64,000 nucleotides of DNA, taken from NCBI RefSeq assembly GCF_029814935.1, contig NZ_CP104582.1, forward strand, positions 2,914,001 to 2,978,000, written 5' to 3'. Shown here piece after piece: positions 1-7,468 of this stretch. Every line of letters starts with the position of its first letter. Positions within the stretch are counted from its first letter, which is position 1. Both the position numbers and the translations under genes were made by a program. The stretch comes from Pseudomonas sp. GD03919. GTDB lineage: Bacteria; Pseudomonadota; Gammaproteobacteria; Pseudomonadales; Pseudomonadaceae. A model generated the notes under the pieces. That model was given only the letters and a program-made list of their open reading frames with translations, did not search any database and had not been told where the DNA came from.

Positions 1-569
1 CGCTGGGCCATAACGACCGCATCGGCGGCCTAGTGTTTGCCGATAACGAGCACCATGAAGTCAAACCCCGGCGCAGCAAACAGAGCCTGCTGCAACTGCT
101 CAACCTGCTGGCCCGTGCCAACCAGGCGCTCGGGCCACAGACTCAGGCCAGTGCCGGCCGCGACAATTTCGGCCTGGCCCTGCGCCGCGCCCGTGAAGTG
201 CTGCGCCCTGGCAGCCTGGTGATCGTGCTCTGCGACGAACGTGCGCTGAGCGACAACGCCGAGCAGCAACTCACCTTGCTCGCGCGCCATACCGATCTGT
301 TGTTGCTGCCGCTGTCCGATCCACTCGATCGCGCCCTGCCGGCGGCCGGGCTGCTGCGCTTTACCCAGAACGGCGCGCAACTGGAGCTCGACAGCCACAA
401 CGGTGACCTGCGCCGGGCCTACCGCAACCAGGCCCTGGCCCGCGAGGCGCGCTGGCAGCGTCTGGCGCAGAAGCTTGGCGTGCCGCTGCTACCCTTGAGC
501 ACGCAGCTCGAACTGGTCGAGCAGTTGCAGGAACAGCTCAGCGGTCTGCAGGCGAGAAAATCCCTATGA
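1..569 (+). CDS. DUF58 domain protein, 3' part (cut by window edge)
   Basis: The reading frame is open from base 3 and continues off the left edge, so the N-terminus is missing. About 189 residues are visible. They begin in a stretch reading LGHNDRIGGLVFAD and continue through the Arg/Lys-rich helix and the VIVLCDERALSD segment typical of the C-terminal half of DUF58 proteins, a VWA-like fold usually found beside a MoxR AAA+ ATPase. The stop overlaps the next start as ATGA. The following DUF4381, VWA and BatD genes make this a Bat-type (MoxR/DUF58/VWA) operon; the ATPase gene would be expected upstream of the window. The role of such operons, chaperone-like maturation of envelope or metalloprotein complexes, is only inferred. 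Confidence 0.85.
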   Translation, partial: LGHNDRIGGLVFADNEHHEVKPRRSKQSLLQLLNLLARANQALGPQTQASAGRDNFGLALRRAREVLRPGSLVIVLCDERALSDNAEQQLTLLARHTDLLLLPLSDPLDRALPAAGLLRFTQNGAQLELDSHNGDLRRAYRNQALAREARWQRLAQKLGVPLLPLSTQLELVEQLQEQLSGLQARKSL

Positions 570-1060
570 ATCCCCTCGACCAGTTGCAACCGCTGATCGA
601 CCCGCCGCCGGTGCCCTGGTGGCCTCCGGCACCGGGCTGGTGGTTGCTCGCGGTACTCCTGCCACTGCTGGCTTGGGGCCTGTGGCGCCTGCTGCATAAC
701 TGGCAGCAGCGCCCGCGCAAGGTGACGACAGAGCAGGCGCTCGACCCACTGCGCCAGGCAGCTCTCGATGAGCTGTCGCGTCTGAGCAAACCCTATGATG
801 GCGCTCCGGCTGGCCCCTGGCTGCAGCAGCTCAATGCCCTGCTCAAACGCCTGTGCCGCGAACGCTACCCGGAGAGCGCCAGCCATACCCTGAGCAGCCG
901 CGCCTGGCTGGCGTTTCTCGACAACCGCTGCCCGGCAGCCGGCCTGACTCGCTGGATGATCCTCGTCGACGGTAGTTACAAGCCGCAGTGCACCCTGAGC
1001 GACAAGGCCATTGCGGAACTCGATCAGGCCATCGCCATCTGGATTCGCAAACATGTTTGA
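566..1060 (+). CDS. DUF4381 domain-containing protein
   Basis: A 164-residue protein. A Pro/Trp-rich N-terminus (DPPPVPWWPPAPGWW) leads straight into one membrane segment at about residues 25-43, followed by a basic, helical cytoplasmic domain. This architecture and position between DUF58 and VWA genes are characteristic of DUF4381. The start ATG overlaps the DUF58 stop, and its own stop overlaps the next ATG, so translation is probably coupled. It probably tethers or links the membrane Bat proteins; the biochemical function of the family is unknown. Confidence 0.8.
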   Translation: MNPLDQLQPLIDPPPVPWWPPAPGWWLLAVLLPLLAWGLWRLLHNWQQRPRKVTTEQALDPLRQAALDELSRLSKPYDGAPAGPWLQQLNALLKRLCRERYPESASHTLSSRAWLAFLDNRCPAAGLTRWMILVDGSYKPQCTLSDKAIAELDQAIAIWIRKHV

Positions 1061-2057
1061 GTTCGCCTGGCCCTGGGTCTTTCTGCTGGCGCCGCTGCCC
1101 TGGCTGCTGCGTTTGCTGCTACCGCCCGCCAACAGTGGCGATGCGGCGCTGCGCGTCAGCTTTCTTGACGAGCTACAGGCCCTCAGCGGGCGCCGCGCCC
1201 GCGCCGCCCTGCCCAGCTGGCGCCAACAAGCACCGCTGGCGCTGCTCTGGTTTCTGCTGCTGTGCGCCGCCGCACGACCGCAGTGGGTCGGTGAGCCGCT
1301 GCCGCTGCCAGCCAGCGGCCGCGACCTGCTGCTGGCGGTGGATGTCTCCGGCTCGATGGATTACGCCGACATGCAGTGGGACGACGAGCCGATCAGCCGC
1401 CTGGAACTGGTCAAGCGCCTGCTCGGCGATTTCATCGAAGGCCGCCGGGGTGATCGCGTCGGCCTGATCCTGTTCGGCAGCCAGGCCTACCTGCAGGCAC
1501 CGCTGACCTTCGACCGTCACACGGTGCGCACCTGGCTGGACGAAGCCATGATCGGCATCGCCGGCAAGAACACCGCCATCGGCGATGCCATCGGCCTGGC
1601 GGTCAAGCGCCTACGCCAGCGCCCGGCGCAGAGCCGCGTGCTGGTGCTGATCACCGACGGCGCCAACAACGGTGGCGAAATCGATCCGATGGTCGCCGCA
1701 CAACTCGCCGCCGATGAAGGTGTGCGCATCTATGCCATCGGCATCGGTGCCGATCCGCAGCAAAGCGGTACGCTCGGCAACTTCGGCTTCAGTGCCCTGG
1801 ATCTGGACGAAACCAGCCTGCGCGCGATCAGCGACACCACCGGCGGCGAGTACTTCCGCGCACGCAATCAGGCTGAGTTACAGCAGATCGAGCTGACCCT
1901 CGATCGCCTCGAACCGGTCGCCCAGCAACCCACCCTGGCCCGCCCGGCCCAGGCGCTCTATGCCTGGCCACTGGCGCTGGCGCTGCTGGGCTCACTGCTG
2001 CTGGTCAGCCAGGTACTGTGGCCCGACCTGCTGCAGCGGCTGCGGAGGCGTACATGA
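1053..2057 (+). CDS. VWA domain membrane protein, BatA/BatB type
   Basis: A 334-residue protein. Two N-terminal hydrophobic segments (about 8-23 and 60-76) precede a von Willebrand A domain (about 93-280) with an intact MIDAS motif DVSGS at residues 97-101 and a downstream ITDGANN. A third membrane helix lies at about 302-324. I chose ATG 1053 because it overlaps the DUF4381 stop and gives the usual Bat N-terminus; an in-frame start at 1011 would lie inside the upstream gene. The VWA domain should bind a metal-dependent partner on the periplasmic face. BatA-like proteins are linked to oxidative or aerotolerance phenotypes in some bacteria; the role here is inferred. Confidence 0.88.
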   Translation: MFEFAWPWVFLLAPLPWLLRLLLPPANSGDAALRVSFLDELQALSGRRARAALPSWRQQAPLALLWFLLLCAAARPQWVGEPLPLPASGRDLLLAVDVSGSMDYADMQWDDEPISRLELVKRLLGDFIEGRRGDRVGLILFGSQAYLQAPLTFDRHTVRTWLDEAMIGIAGKNTAIGDAIGLAVKRLRQRPAQSRVLVLITDGANNGGEIDPMVAAQLAADEGVRIYAIGIGADPQQSGTLGNFGFSALDLDETSLRAISDTTGGEYFRARNQAELQQIELTLDRLEPVAQQPTLARPAQALYAWPLALALLGSLLLVSQVLWPDLLQRLRRRT

Positions 2058-3814
2058 GCCTGCTCTGGCCGGAATGGCTGCGCCCACTGTGGCTGCTGGC
2101 AGTGCCTGTGTTGGCCTGGCTGCTCTGGCGCCTGTGGCATCGCGAACGGCAGAGTGGGCGCTGGCAACTGTTGCTGCCGGCAGCCTTTCATCAGGCGCTG
2201 CTCAAGGGTGGCAGCGGCCGCTCCAGCAAGCTGCCCTGGCTGGCACTCGGCCTGGCCTGGCTGCTGGCCGTACTGGCGCTGCTCGGCCCCAGCTGGCAGC
2301 GCGTCGAGCAGAGCAACCAGAAGCCCGCCGACCCGCTGGTGGTGCTGCTCGAACTGACACCGCAGATGCTCGCCACCGACGGCCGCCCGAACCGTCTCGA
2401 GCAGGCGCGACGCAAGTTGCTCGATCTGCTCGAAGCGCGGCGCGATGCGCAGACAGCGATCATCGTTTACGCCGGCAGCGCGCACAGCCTGGTGCCGCTG
2501 TCCGATGACCTGGCCACCAGCCGTAATTTGCTCGAAGCGCTGAAGCCCTCGCTGATGCCCGAGCCGGGTCGCCGTGCCGACCTGGCCGTGGCCCGTGCAC
2601 TGCAACTGCTCGATCAGGCACAACTGGGCCAGGGGCGCCTGCTGCTGATCACCAGTGCCCTCTCTGAAGAGGAACGCAGCGGCATCCAGCAAGCGCTGCA
2701 AAAGCGCTCGCTGCCGCTGCTGATTCTCGGCGTGGGCAGTCGCGAAGGCGCACCGGTGGCACAGGAAGATGGCAGCTTCCTCAAGGATTCGCGCGGCGCC
2801 ATTCTGATTACCCGCCTCGATGCACGCGGCCTGCAGGAGACCGCAGAAAACCACGGTGGCCGCTACGCCTCCATGCGCCTGGACGATGAAGACCTGCGTC
2901 GCCTGGGCCTGCTCGATAGCCCGCAGACCATGCGCGCTGCCGGCGAGCCAACGCAGCTCGACAGCCATATCGACCAGGGCTACTGGCTGTTGCTGCCCCT
3001 GCTGTTGCTCGCCGCCTGTGCCGGGCGGCGCGGCTGGCTGTTCTGCCTGCCCCTGCTGCTGATGCTGCCACCGCAAAGCAGCCACGCCTTCGGACTCGAC
3101 GACCTCTGGCTGCGCCCCGACCAACAGGGCCAGCGCCTGCTGCAGGCACAACGCCCGGCCGAGGCAGCGCAGCGCTTCGTCGATCCACAGTGGCAGGGCA
3201 AGGCACTCTATGAGGCCGGGGACTATTCCGCCGCTGCCGAGCGTTTCGCCAAGGGCGACAGCGCAGCCGATCATTACAATCGCGGCAATGCCCTGGCCAA
3301 GGCCGGCGAACTGGAGGCAGCGCTGGATGCCTATGAGCAGGCCCTGGAGCGTCAACCGGAACTGGCCGCCGCCCAGCACAACAAGGCACTGGTCGAAGAT
3401 GCCCTGCGCCAGCGCGAGAATCAGCAGCAACCCGACAATGGCGCCGCTGACGAGCCGCAGGAAGCTTCCGACGAGCAACAGCAGGCGGATGAGTCATCAC
3501 CCGGCCAGCCTGCCGAAACCCCTGCAGCACAACCTGCCAAGCCAGGTAGCCTGGGCGAGAACGGCGACACTAACGAGGCACCGGGCAACGCCAGCGGCGC
3601 CGGCCAAGATGATGTCCAGTCTGGCAGTGGCCGTGAAACACCGGATGCTGCCGAGCCTGTCGAGCCACCCCGCACGGCAGCCGATCTGGGCACTGCAGCC
3701 GAACGCCAGCAAGCGCTGGAACAATGGCTGCGGCAAATACCGGATGACCCGGCCGAATTGCTGCGGCGCAAATTCTGGTATGAACAGCAACAGCGTCAGG
3801 ACTCCAACCGATGA
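2054..3814 (+). CDS. VWA-TPR fusion protein, BatB/BatC type
   Basis: A 586-residue protein that joins a second VWA-like membrane domain (about 1-300) to a TPR region (about 350-440, with the motif AADHYNRGNALAKAGELEAA) and a Gln/Glu/Pro-rich tail. Hydrophobic segments lie at about 12-27, 60-78 and 310-345. The MIDAS position that should read DxSxS is LELTPQM (residues 99-105), so the metal site is probably lost. ATG 2054 overlaps the previous stop (TGA at 2055-2057). The TPRs would recruit partner proteins. The tail before the stop is low complexity and unlikely to fold. Confidence 0.85.
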   Translation: MSLLWPEWLRPLWLLAVPVLAWLLWRLWHRERQSGRWQLLLPAAFHQALLKGGSGRSSKLPWLALGLAWLLAVLALLGPSWQRVEQSNQKPADPLVVLLELTPQMLATDGRPNRLEQARRKLLDLLEARRDAQTAIIVYAGSAHSLVPLSDDLATSRNLLEALKPSLMPEPGRRADLAVARALQLLDQAQLGQGRLLLITSALSEEERSGIQQALQKRSLPLLILGVGSREGAPVAQEDGSFLKDSRGAILITRLDARGLQETAENHGGRYASMRLDDEDLRRLGLLDSPQTMRAAGEPTQLDSHIDQGYWLLLPLLLLAACAGRRGWLFCLPLLLMLPPQSSHAFGLDDLWLRPDQQGQRLLQAQRPAEAAQRFVDPQWQGKALYEAGDYSAAAERFAKGDSAADHYNRGNALAKAGELEAALDAYEQALERQPELAAAQHNKALVEDALRQRENQQQPDNGAADEPQEASDEQQQADESSPGQPAETPAAQPAKPGSLGENGDTNEAPGNASGAGQDDVQSGSGRETPDAAEPVEPPRTAADLGTAAERQQALEQWLRQIPDDPAELLRRKFWYEQQQRQDSNR

Positions 3815-5451
3815 AGCCTCTGCTCTTCCTGTTTCTTCTACTGCTCGCCGGACAGGCCAGCGCCGAGGCTTTTTTTGCCAGCGTCGACCGTACCCGCCTG
3901 AGCGAAGGCGAGACGGTGGTATTGACGCTGGAGTCGACCGATCCGACCCGCTTCGGCCGCCCCGACCTGAGCCCACTGGAGCAGGATTTCGAGATTCTCG
4001 GCAGCCGTCAGGTCAATCGCCTGAGCAGCATCGGTGATACGCCACGCGCCAGCACGCGCTGGATCCTCACCCTGCAGCCACGCCGCAGCGGCGAGGTGAT
4101 CATCCCGGCAATTCGCCTGGAAGATGCCGAAACCCTGCCGATCACGCTCAACGTCGAAGCAGCCGTCAGCGCCGGCAACGGCGAACAGCTGGCACCGGTA
4201 TTCATCGATGCCAGCCTCGATCAGGAGAGCGTCTACGTCCAGGCCCAGGCCGTGCTGACCCTGCGCATCTACCACTCGGTGTCCATGTACGACGACAGCA
4301 GTCTGACGCCGCTGCGTATCGCCGATGCCCGGGTCGAACAACTGGGCGAACCGCGCACCTACGAAAAAAGCATCGGCGGTGTGCTGCATGGCGTGATCGA
4401 ACTGCAATACGCCATCTATCCGCAACGAAGCGGCGAGCTGATGATCCCCGGACAGACCTTCAGCGCCACCCTGGTCGACCGCTCGCGCAGCAACGACTTC
4501 ATGCCTTTCGGCCCCCGCACCGGCAAGGTCTCACGGGTCAAATCACCGGACATTCCGCTGCAGGTCAAACCCAAGCCGGCCGACTACCCGGCTGACGCGC
4601 CCTGGCTACCGGCGCGCGCCCTGGGCCTGGCGGAAACCTGGAACCCGCAACCGGAGCAGAGCCAGGTTGGCGATTCCCTGACCCGCCGCCTGATTCTCAA
4701 GGTCGATGGCCTTTCCAGCGCCCAGCTGCCGCCACTGCCGGCGACCCAGGTCGACGGCCTGCGGCGTTACCCGGATCAGCCGCAGATGGACGATCAGAAA
4801 AGCGAGAACGGTATCGTCGGCACCCGCGAGGAGCGCGAAGCACTGGTGCCCAGTCGGGCAGGCAATTTCGAACTGCCACCGCTGGAAATAGTCTGGTGGA
4901 ACACCCAGACCGATACCCTGGAGCGCACGACACTGTCGGCCCGTACCCTGCAGGTCGCGGAAAACCCGCAACTGCAGAACGATGAACAACCCAATACGCC
5001 GATGGTGACGACCCAGGTGATCGAGGGGCCGAAACTGTGGCCCTGGCAGTTGGCCTGCGCTGTGCTGAGTTTGACCACGCTGCTCGGTTTCGGCTTGTGG
5101 TGGCATGCCCGCCGGCAACCGGCGATCCAGCGCGCGGCGCAGAGTGGCCCGAGCACGCGTACGCTGCTCGACGACATCAAGCGCGCCTGCCAGGCCGGCG
5201 ATGCCCAGGCCACTCGTCATGCCCTCGACGCCTGGGCTCGCCAACAACCGGAAACCCTCGCCGATATGGCCGCACGCTACGTGCCGCTGTCGGACGCCCT
5301 GGACGGTCTCAACGGCGCGCTGTACAGCGAAACCGGCCAGCAATGGCAAGGCGAGGAGCTGTGGAAGGCGATTCGCAACCTGCCCACCGCACAGGAGCCA
5401 AGCGCAGCGCCGCAGGAAAGCAGCGCGCTGCCGCCGCTGTATCCTCGCTAG
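3811..5451 (+). CDS. BatD-like protein (oxygen tolerance family)
   Basis: A 546-residue protein with a clear signal peptide (MKPLLFLFLLLLAGQASA), a large periplasmic beta-rich region, one C-terminal membrane segment at about 408-428 (LWPWQLACAVLSLTTLLGF) and a short cytoplasmic helical domain. The N-terminal FFASVDRTRLSEGETVVLTLES is the usual opening of BatD. It overlaps the VWA-TPR gene by ATGA and closes the operon. No clear terminator follows; a hairpin repeat begins about 50 bases downstream. Confidence 0.85.
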   Translation: MKPLLFLFLLLLAGQASAEAFFASVDRTRLSEGETVVLTLESTDPTRFGRPDLSPLEQDFEILGSRQVNRLSSIGDTPRASTRWILTLQPRRSGEVIIPAIRLEDAETLPITLNVEAAVSAGNGEQLAPVFIDASLDQESVYVQAQAVLTLRIYHSVSMYDDSSLTPLRIADARVEQLGEPRTYEKSIGGVLHGVIELQYAIYPQRSGELMIPGQTFSATLVDRSRSNDFMPFGPRTGKVSRVKSPDIPLQVKPKPADYPADAPWLPARALGLAETWNPQPEQSQVGDSLTRRLILKVDGLSSAQLPPLPATQVDGLRRYPDQPQMDDQKSENGIVGTREEREALVPSRAGNFELPPLEIVWWNTQTDTLERTTLSARTLQVAENPQLQNDEQPNTPMVTTQVIEGPKLWPWQLACAVLSLTTLLGFGLWWHARRQPAIQRAAQSGPSTRTLLDDIKRACQAGDAQATRHALDAWARQQPETLADMAARYVPLSDALDGLNGALYSETGQQWQGEELWKAIRNLPTAQEPSAAPQESSALPPLYPR

Positions 5452-5504
5452 GCGCACGATGGGCTTGCAGGATATGCAGCCCGAGGCGTGCATCTGGTAG
5501 CAAC

Positions 5505-5553
5505 GTAGGGTGGGCTTCAGCCCACCGACAGCGGCTGCCCCTGGTGGGCTGAA
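5505..5553. repeat. Hairpin repeat gtagggtgggcttcagcccacc
   Basis: A palindromic interspersed repeat: gtagggtgggcttcagccc is followed by a variable loop and then ggtgggctgaa. An inverted copy lies at 7083-7133, on the other side of the insertion sequence. It is one of several repeat families in this gap (5452-5778) between the Bat operon and the transposase; no gene is visible in the gap. Confidence 0.75.
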
Positions 5554-5661
5554 ACGGATCGCCGCCCAATCGGCCATGCCGTCACTGTCCGCGCTCTGGC
5601 ATGCTCGGCAACCGATCATCCGCCCTGGTCGGTCGCCGCGCATTCGATCGCCGGGACGGAG

Positions 5662-5675
5662 CCCCGGATTTCATC
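5662..5675. repeat. REP element, left half (interrupted by IS)
   Basis: The bases ccccggatttcatc are the left part of a REP. Joined to 7072-7080 (cgggctacg) they reproduce exactly the intact unit seen at 22811-22833. The IS therefore sits inside this REP. Confidence 0.85.
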
Positions 5676-5778
5676 TGATGGGATGGACTCCTCCTCCCAC
5701 GGACGGCATCGCAATGTGCCAGATTGTCTATACCTGAGAAGGGTCACCGACAAACGCTGTAGAGAGGAGGAGTCCGCC

Positions 5779-6834
5779 ATGAATCGTAGCGCACCTACCC
5801 ACTGTCCGTTGTATTGCGTGGATCTGGCCAAGCATAAATTTCAGGTTCATGGTTATTCGGCCGACGGCCATCGCCAACAATGCCTGACGCTGAGTCGCAG
5901 CCAGTTCGACAGGCTATTTTGTGAAGAGTCCAATAGTGATTGCCTTGTGGTGATGGAAGCCTGCGCCAGCAGCAATTATTGGTGCCGACGTCTTTTGGCG
6001 TTGGGTTATCGGGTTAAACGAGTTCCCGCTCAATTTGTCGACAAACAGCGCATCGGCAACAAGACCGATGGCAATGATGCCGATGCGATCTTTGCCGTCC
6101 ACCAGGATCGGCGAGTAGGTGCTGTTGCGGTCAAAACGGTTGAGCAGCAGGATTTGTGCGCTCAGCACCGGCTGCGGGAACTGCTGGTTGGTCAGCGCAC
6201 CCAGTTACTCAATCAGGCCCGGAGTCTGCTGGCCGAGCGTGGTCAGATAGCGCCACAGGGGCGTGTTGCGCTGGAGGCGTTGATCCGCCTGGTATGCCAG
6301 GAGGAGCCCAATCAAGAGGTGAGCGCCGGCCTGATCGAGCTACTTGAACAGATCACATGCCAAGTCGCCGGTATCGACGCGCAGATCCAGAGCATCGAAG
6401 GCCGACTCAAAGCTGCCAGCCAAGCATCCGTCTTGATTCGGCAGGTACAGAGCATCCACGGTGTGGGGCTGATCACTGCCACAGCAGTGGTTGCCGAGTA
6501 CGGTAACAACATCAGCCACTTTGCCGATGCCCGTCAGTTCGCCGCGAGCTTGGGGGTGACCCCCAGTGAGCGCTCTTCAGGTCAGCAGCGACGATTGGGG
6601 GGGATCACTCGGCGTGGCAATCCCTACCTGCGAACGCTGCTGGTACAGGGTGCCCAATCGGTGCTCAATCACTGCCAGAGACGTGAGGATGCCATTAGCC
6701 AGGTGGCTCGACGCTTGCTGGAGAGTAAACGACGCACGGTAGCCGTTATCGCCATAGCCAACCGTTTGGCGCGGATCATCTATGCCGTGATCAAACACAA
6801 CACCCCTTATCGGGCTCAGCCACAGCAGGCCTGA
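5779..6834 (+). CDS. IS110/IS1111-family DEDD transposase
   Basis: A 351-residue recombinase. The N-terminal RuvC-like DEDD domain starts at LYCVDLAKHKFQ (first Asp at residue 15) and includes VVMEACAS and the GNKTDGNDADAI motif. The C-terminal Tnp20 domain includes HGVGLITATAVVAEYG and the conserved SLGVTPSERSSGQQRRLGGITRRGN region with its probable nucleophilic serine. ATG 5779 was chosen for the strong GAGGAGG ribosome site just upstream; an earlier in-frame ATG (5683) falls in the terminal repeat. The gene appears intact, so the element may still be active. Confidence 0.93.
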   Translation: MNRSAPTHCPLYCVDLAKHKFQVHGYSADGHRQQCLTLSRSQFDRLFCEESNSDCLVVMEACASSNYWCRRLLALGYRVKRVPAQFVDKQRIGNKTDGNDADAIFAVHQDRRVGAVAVKTVEQQDLCAQHRLRELLVGQRTQLLNQARSLLAERGQIAPQGRVALEALIRLVCQEEPNQEVSAGLIELLEQITCQVAGIDAQIQSIEGRLKAASQASVLIRQVQSIHGVGLITATAVVAEYGNNISHFADARQFAASLGVTPSERSSGQQRRLGGITRRGNPYLRTLLVQGAQSVLNHCQRREDAISQVARRLLESKRRTVAVIAIANRLARIIYAVIKHNTPYRAQPQQA

Positions 6835-7054
6835 GCCTTAACCCAACAAGGAGGTACAACCGACAGCGCAACGGAAGATGGAATAAGGATCAGATCCGGC
6901 TGGAGAAATGCCGAGTAGCCCGCAGCCCCATGATAGGGTCGCTCATCCGATAGGCACTCCAGCAGCGAACGCCCCATCTAGGCTCGGGAGCAACGGCTCC
7001 CTTTACGAAGTCGAATATACGGTCGCGTTGATCACCATCTTGCTACTTGCGCCA
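6835..7054 (+). ncRNA. Candidate IS1111 guide (seek/bridge) RNA region
   Basis: Non-coding stretch between the transposase stop and the right inverted repeat, where IS1111-type elements are reported to encode their targeting RNA. It contains gtagcccg (6915-6922), exactly complementary to the right side of the interrupted REP. About 20 bases upstream, ggatcagatc (6887-6896) matches 7 of 10 bases of the left target side, ggatttcatc. The two lie in the order expected for left and right target guides. No fold was computed and the RNA ends are unknown. Confidence 0.4.
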
Positions 7055-7071
7055 GAGGAGGAGTCCATATA

Positions 7072-7080
7072 CGGGCTACG
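7072..7080. repeat. REP element, right half
   Basis: cgggctacg completes the REP begun at 5662-5675 and marks the right boundary of the insertion sequence. Confidence 0.8.
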
Positions 7081-7082
7081 GA

Positions 7083-7133
7083 TTTCAGCCCACCAACATC
7101 GGCTGACCTTGGTGGGCTGAAGCCCACCCTACG
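7083..7133. repeat. Inverted copy of the hairpin repeat at 5505
   Basis: ttcagcccacc, a loop, then ggtgggctgaagcccaccctacg: the same repeat as 5505-5553 in opposite orientation. A related short palindrome, gtagggtgcgccgtgcgcacc, follows at about 7154-7174. Confidence 0.7.
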
Positions 7134-7190
7134 AGGTGGGAGATACGACCTGGGTAGGGTGCGCCGTGCGCACCAACTTCGCGACAGTGG

Positions 7191-7212
7191 CGTAGCCCGG
7201 ATGCAATCCGGG
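7191..7212. repeat. REP element
   Basis: cgtagcccggatgcaatccggg hairpin. Same family as copies at 22772-22833, 34646-34667 and 45167-45219. Confidence 0.8.
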
Positions 7213-7235
7213 GGATGGCTATACGCGGCACAGAC

Positions 7236-7450
7236 AAAAAACGCGGCCCGAGGGCCTAATGCTGATCAGTTAAGCGCCGACTGCCTACGATCAGTCCCCT
7301 CGCCCCTCTGGCGAGCCATGTTCGGAGAGGGGTAAATGGCCGTTTCGCGGTATTTCGGCCCTCTCCCCCAGCCCCTCTCCCGTAAACGGTAGAGGGGAGC
7401 CAAACGCGTACAGCCTTAACTGACTGGCATTACCCGAGGGCCGCGTTTTT
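7236..7450. terminator. Bidirectional intrinsic terminator split by an insertion
   Basis: The left half (aaaaaacgcgg then cccgagggcc, ending 7256) and right half (cccgagggcc then gcgttttt, 7433-7450) reconstruct a single compact terminator: A-run, cgcggcc stem, short loop, ggccgcg, T-run. It would have ended the minus-strand MMPL transcript. The stem halves are now 176 bases apart. Confidence 0.6.
7257..7432. mobile_element. MITE-like non-coding element (176 bp)
   Basis: Terminal inverted repeats of 18 bp, taatgctgatcagttaag at 7257-7274 and the complement of taatgccagtcagttaag at 7415-7432, match at 15 of 18 positions. The element is flanked on both sides by the 10-bp direct repeat cccgagggcc. 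The interior holds C/T-rich segments around gcccctctcc that can fold back, and no open reading frame of note. It is too short to encode a transposase, so a partner in trans is assumed. Confidence 0.6.
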
Positions 7451-7468
7451 CGTTCTACGCAAAGGCCA

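Larger units (their letters stand above)
5676..7071 (+). mobile_element. IS110-family, IS1111-subgroup insertion sequence
   Basis: A 1396-bp element inserted in a REP. Perfect 14-bp inverted repeats, atggactcctcctc at 5683-5696 and its complement at 7055-7068, are subterminal. They lie 7 bp from the left end and 3 bp from the right end, the arrangement reported for IS1111-type elements. The ends were set by rejoining the flanks, which gives an uninterrupted REP with no clear target duplication, as expected for this group. One intact DEDD transposase gene is followed by about 220 bp of non-coding DNA. Confidence 0.88.

Noticed and set aside
1958..3478. 506-codon minus-strand frame opposite the VWA-TPR gene
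   Set aside because: Antisense of a well-supported gene; Gln/Leu-rich composition with no domain.
5505..7212. CRISPR array near the insertion sequence
   Set aside because: Repeats are few, palindromic and inverted relative to each other, without regular spacers or cas genes.
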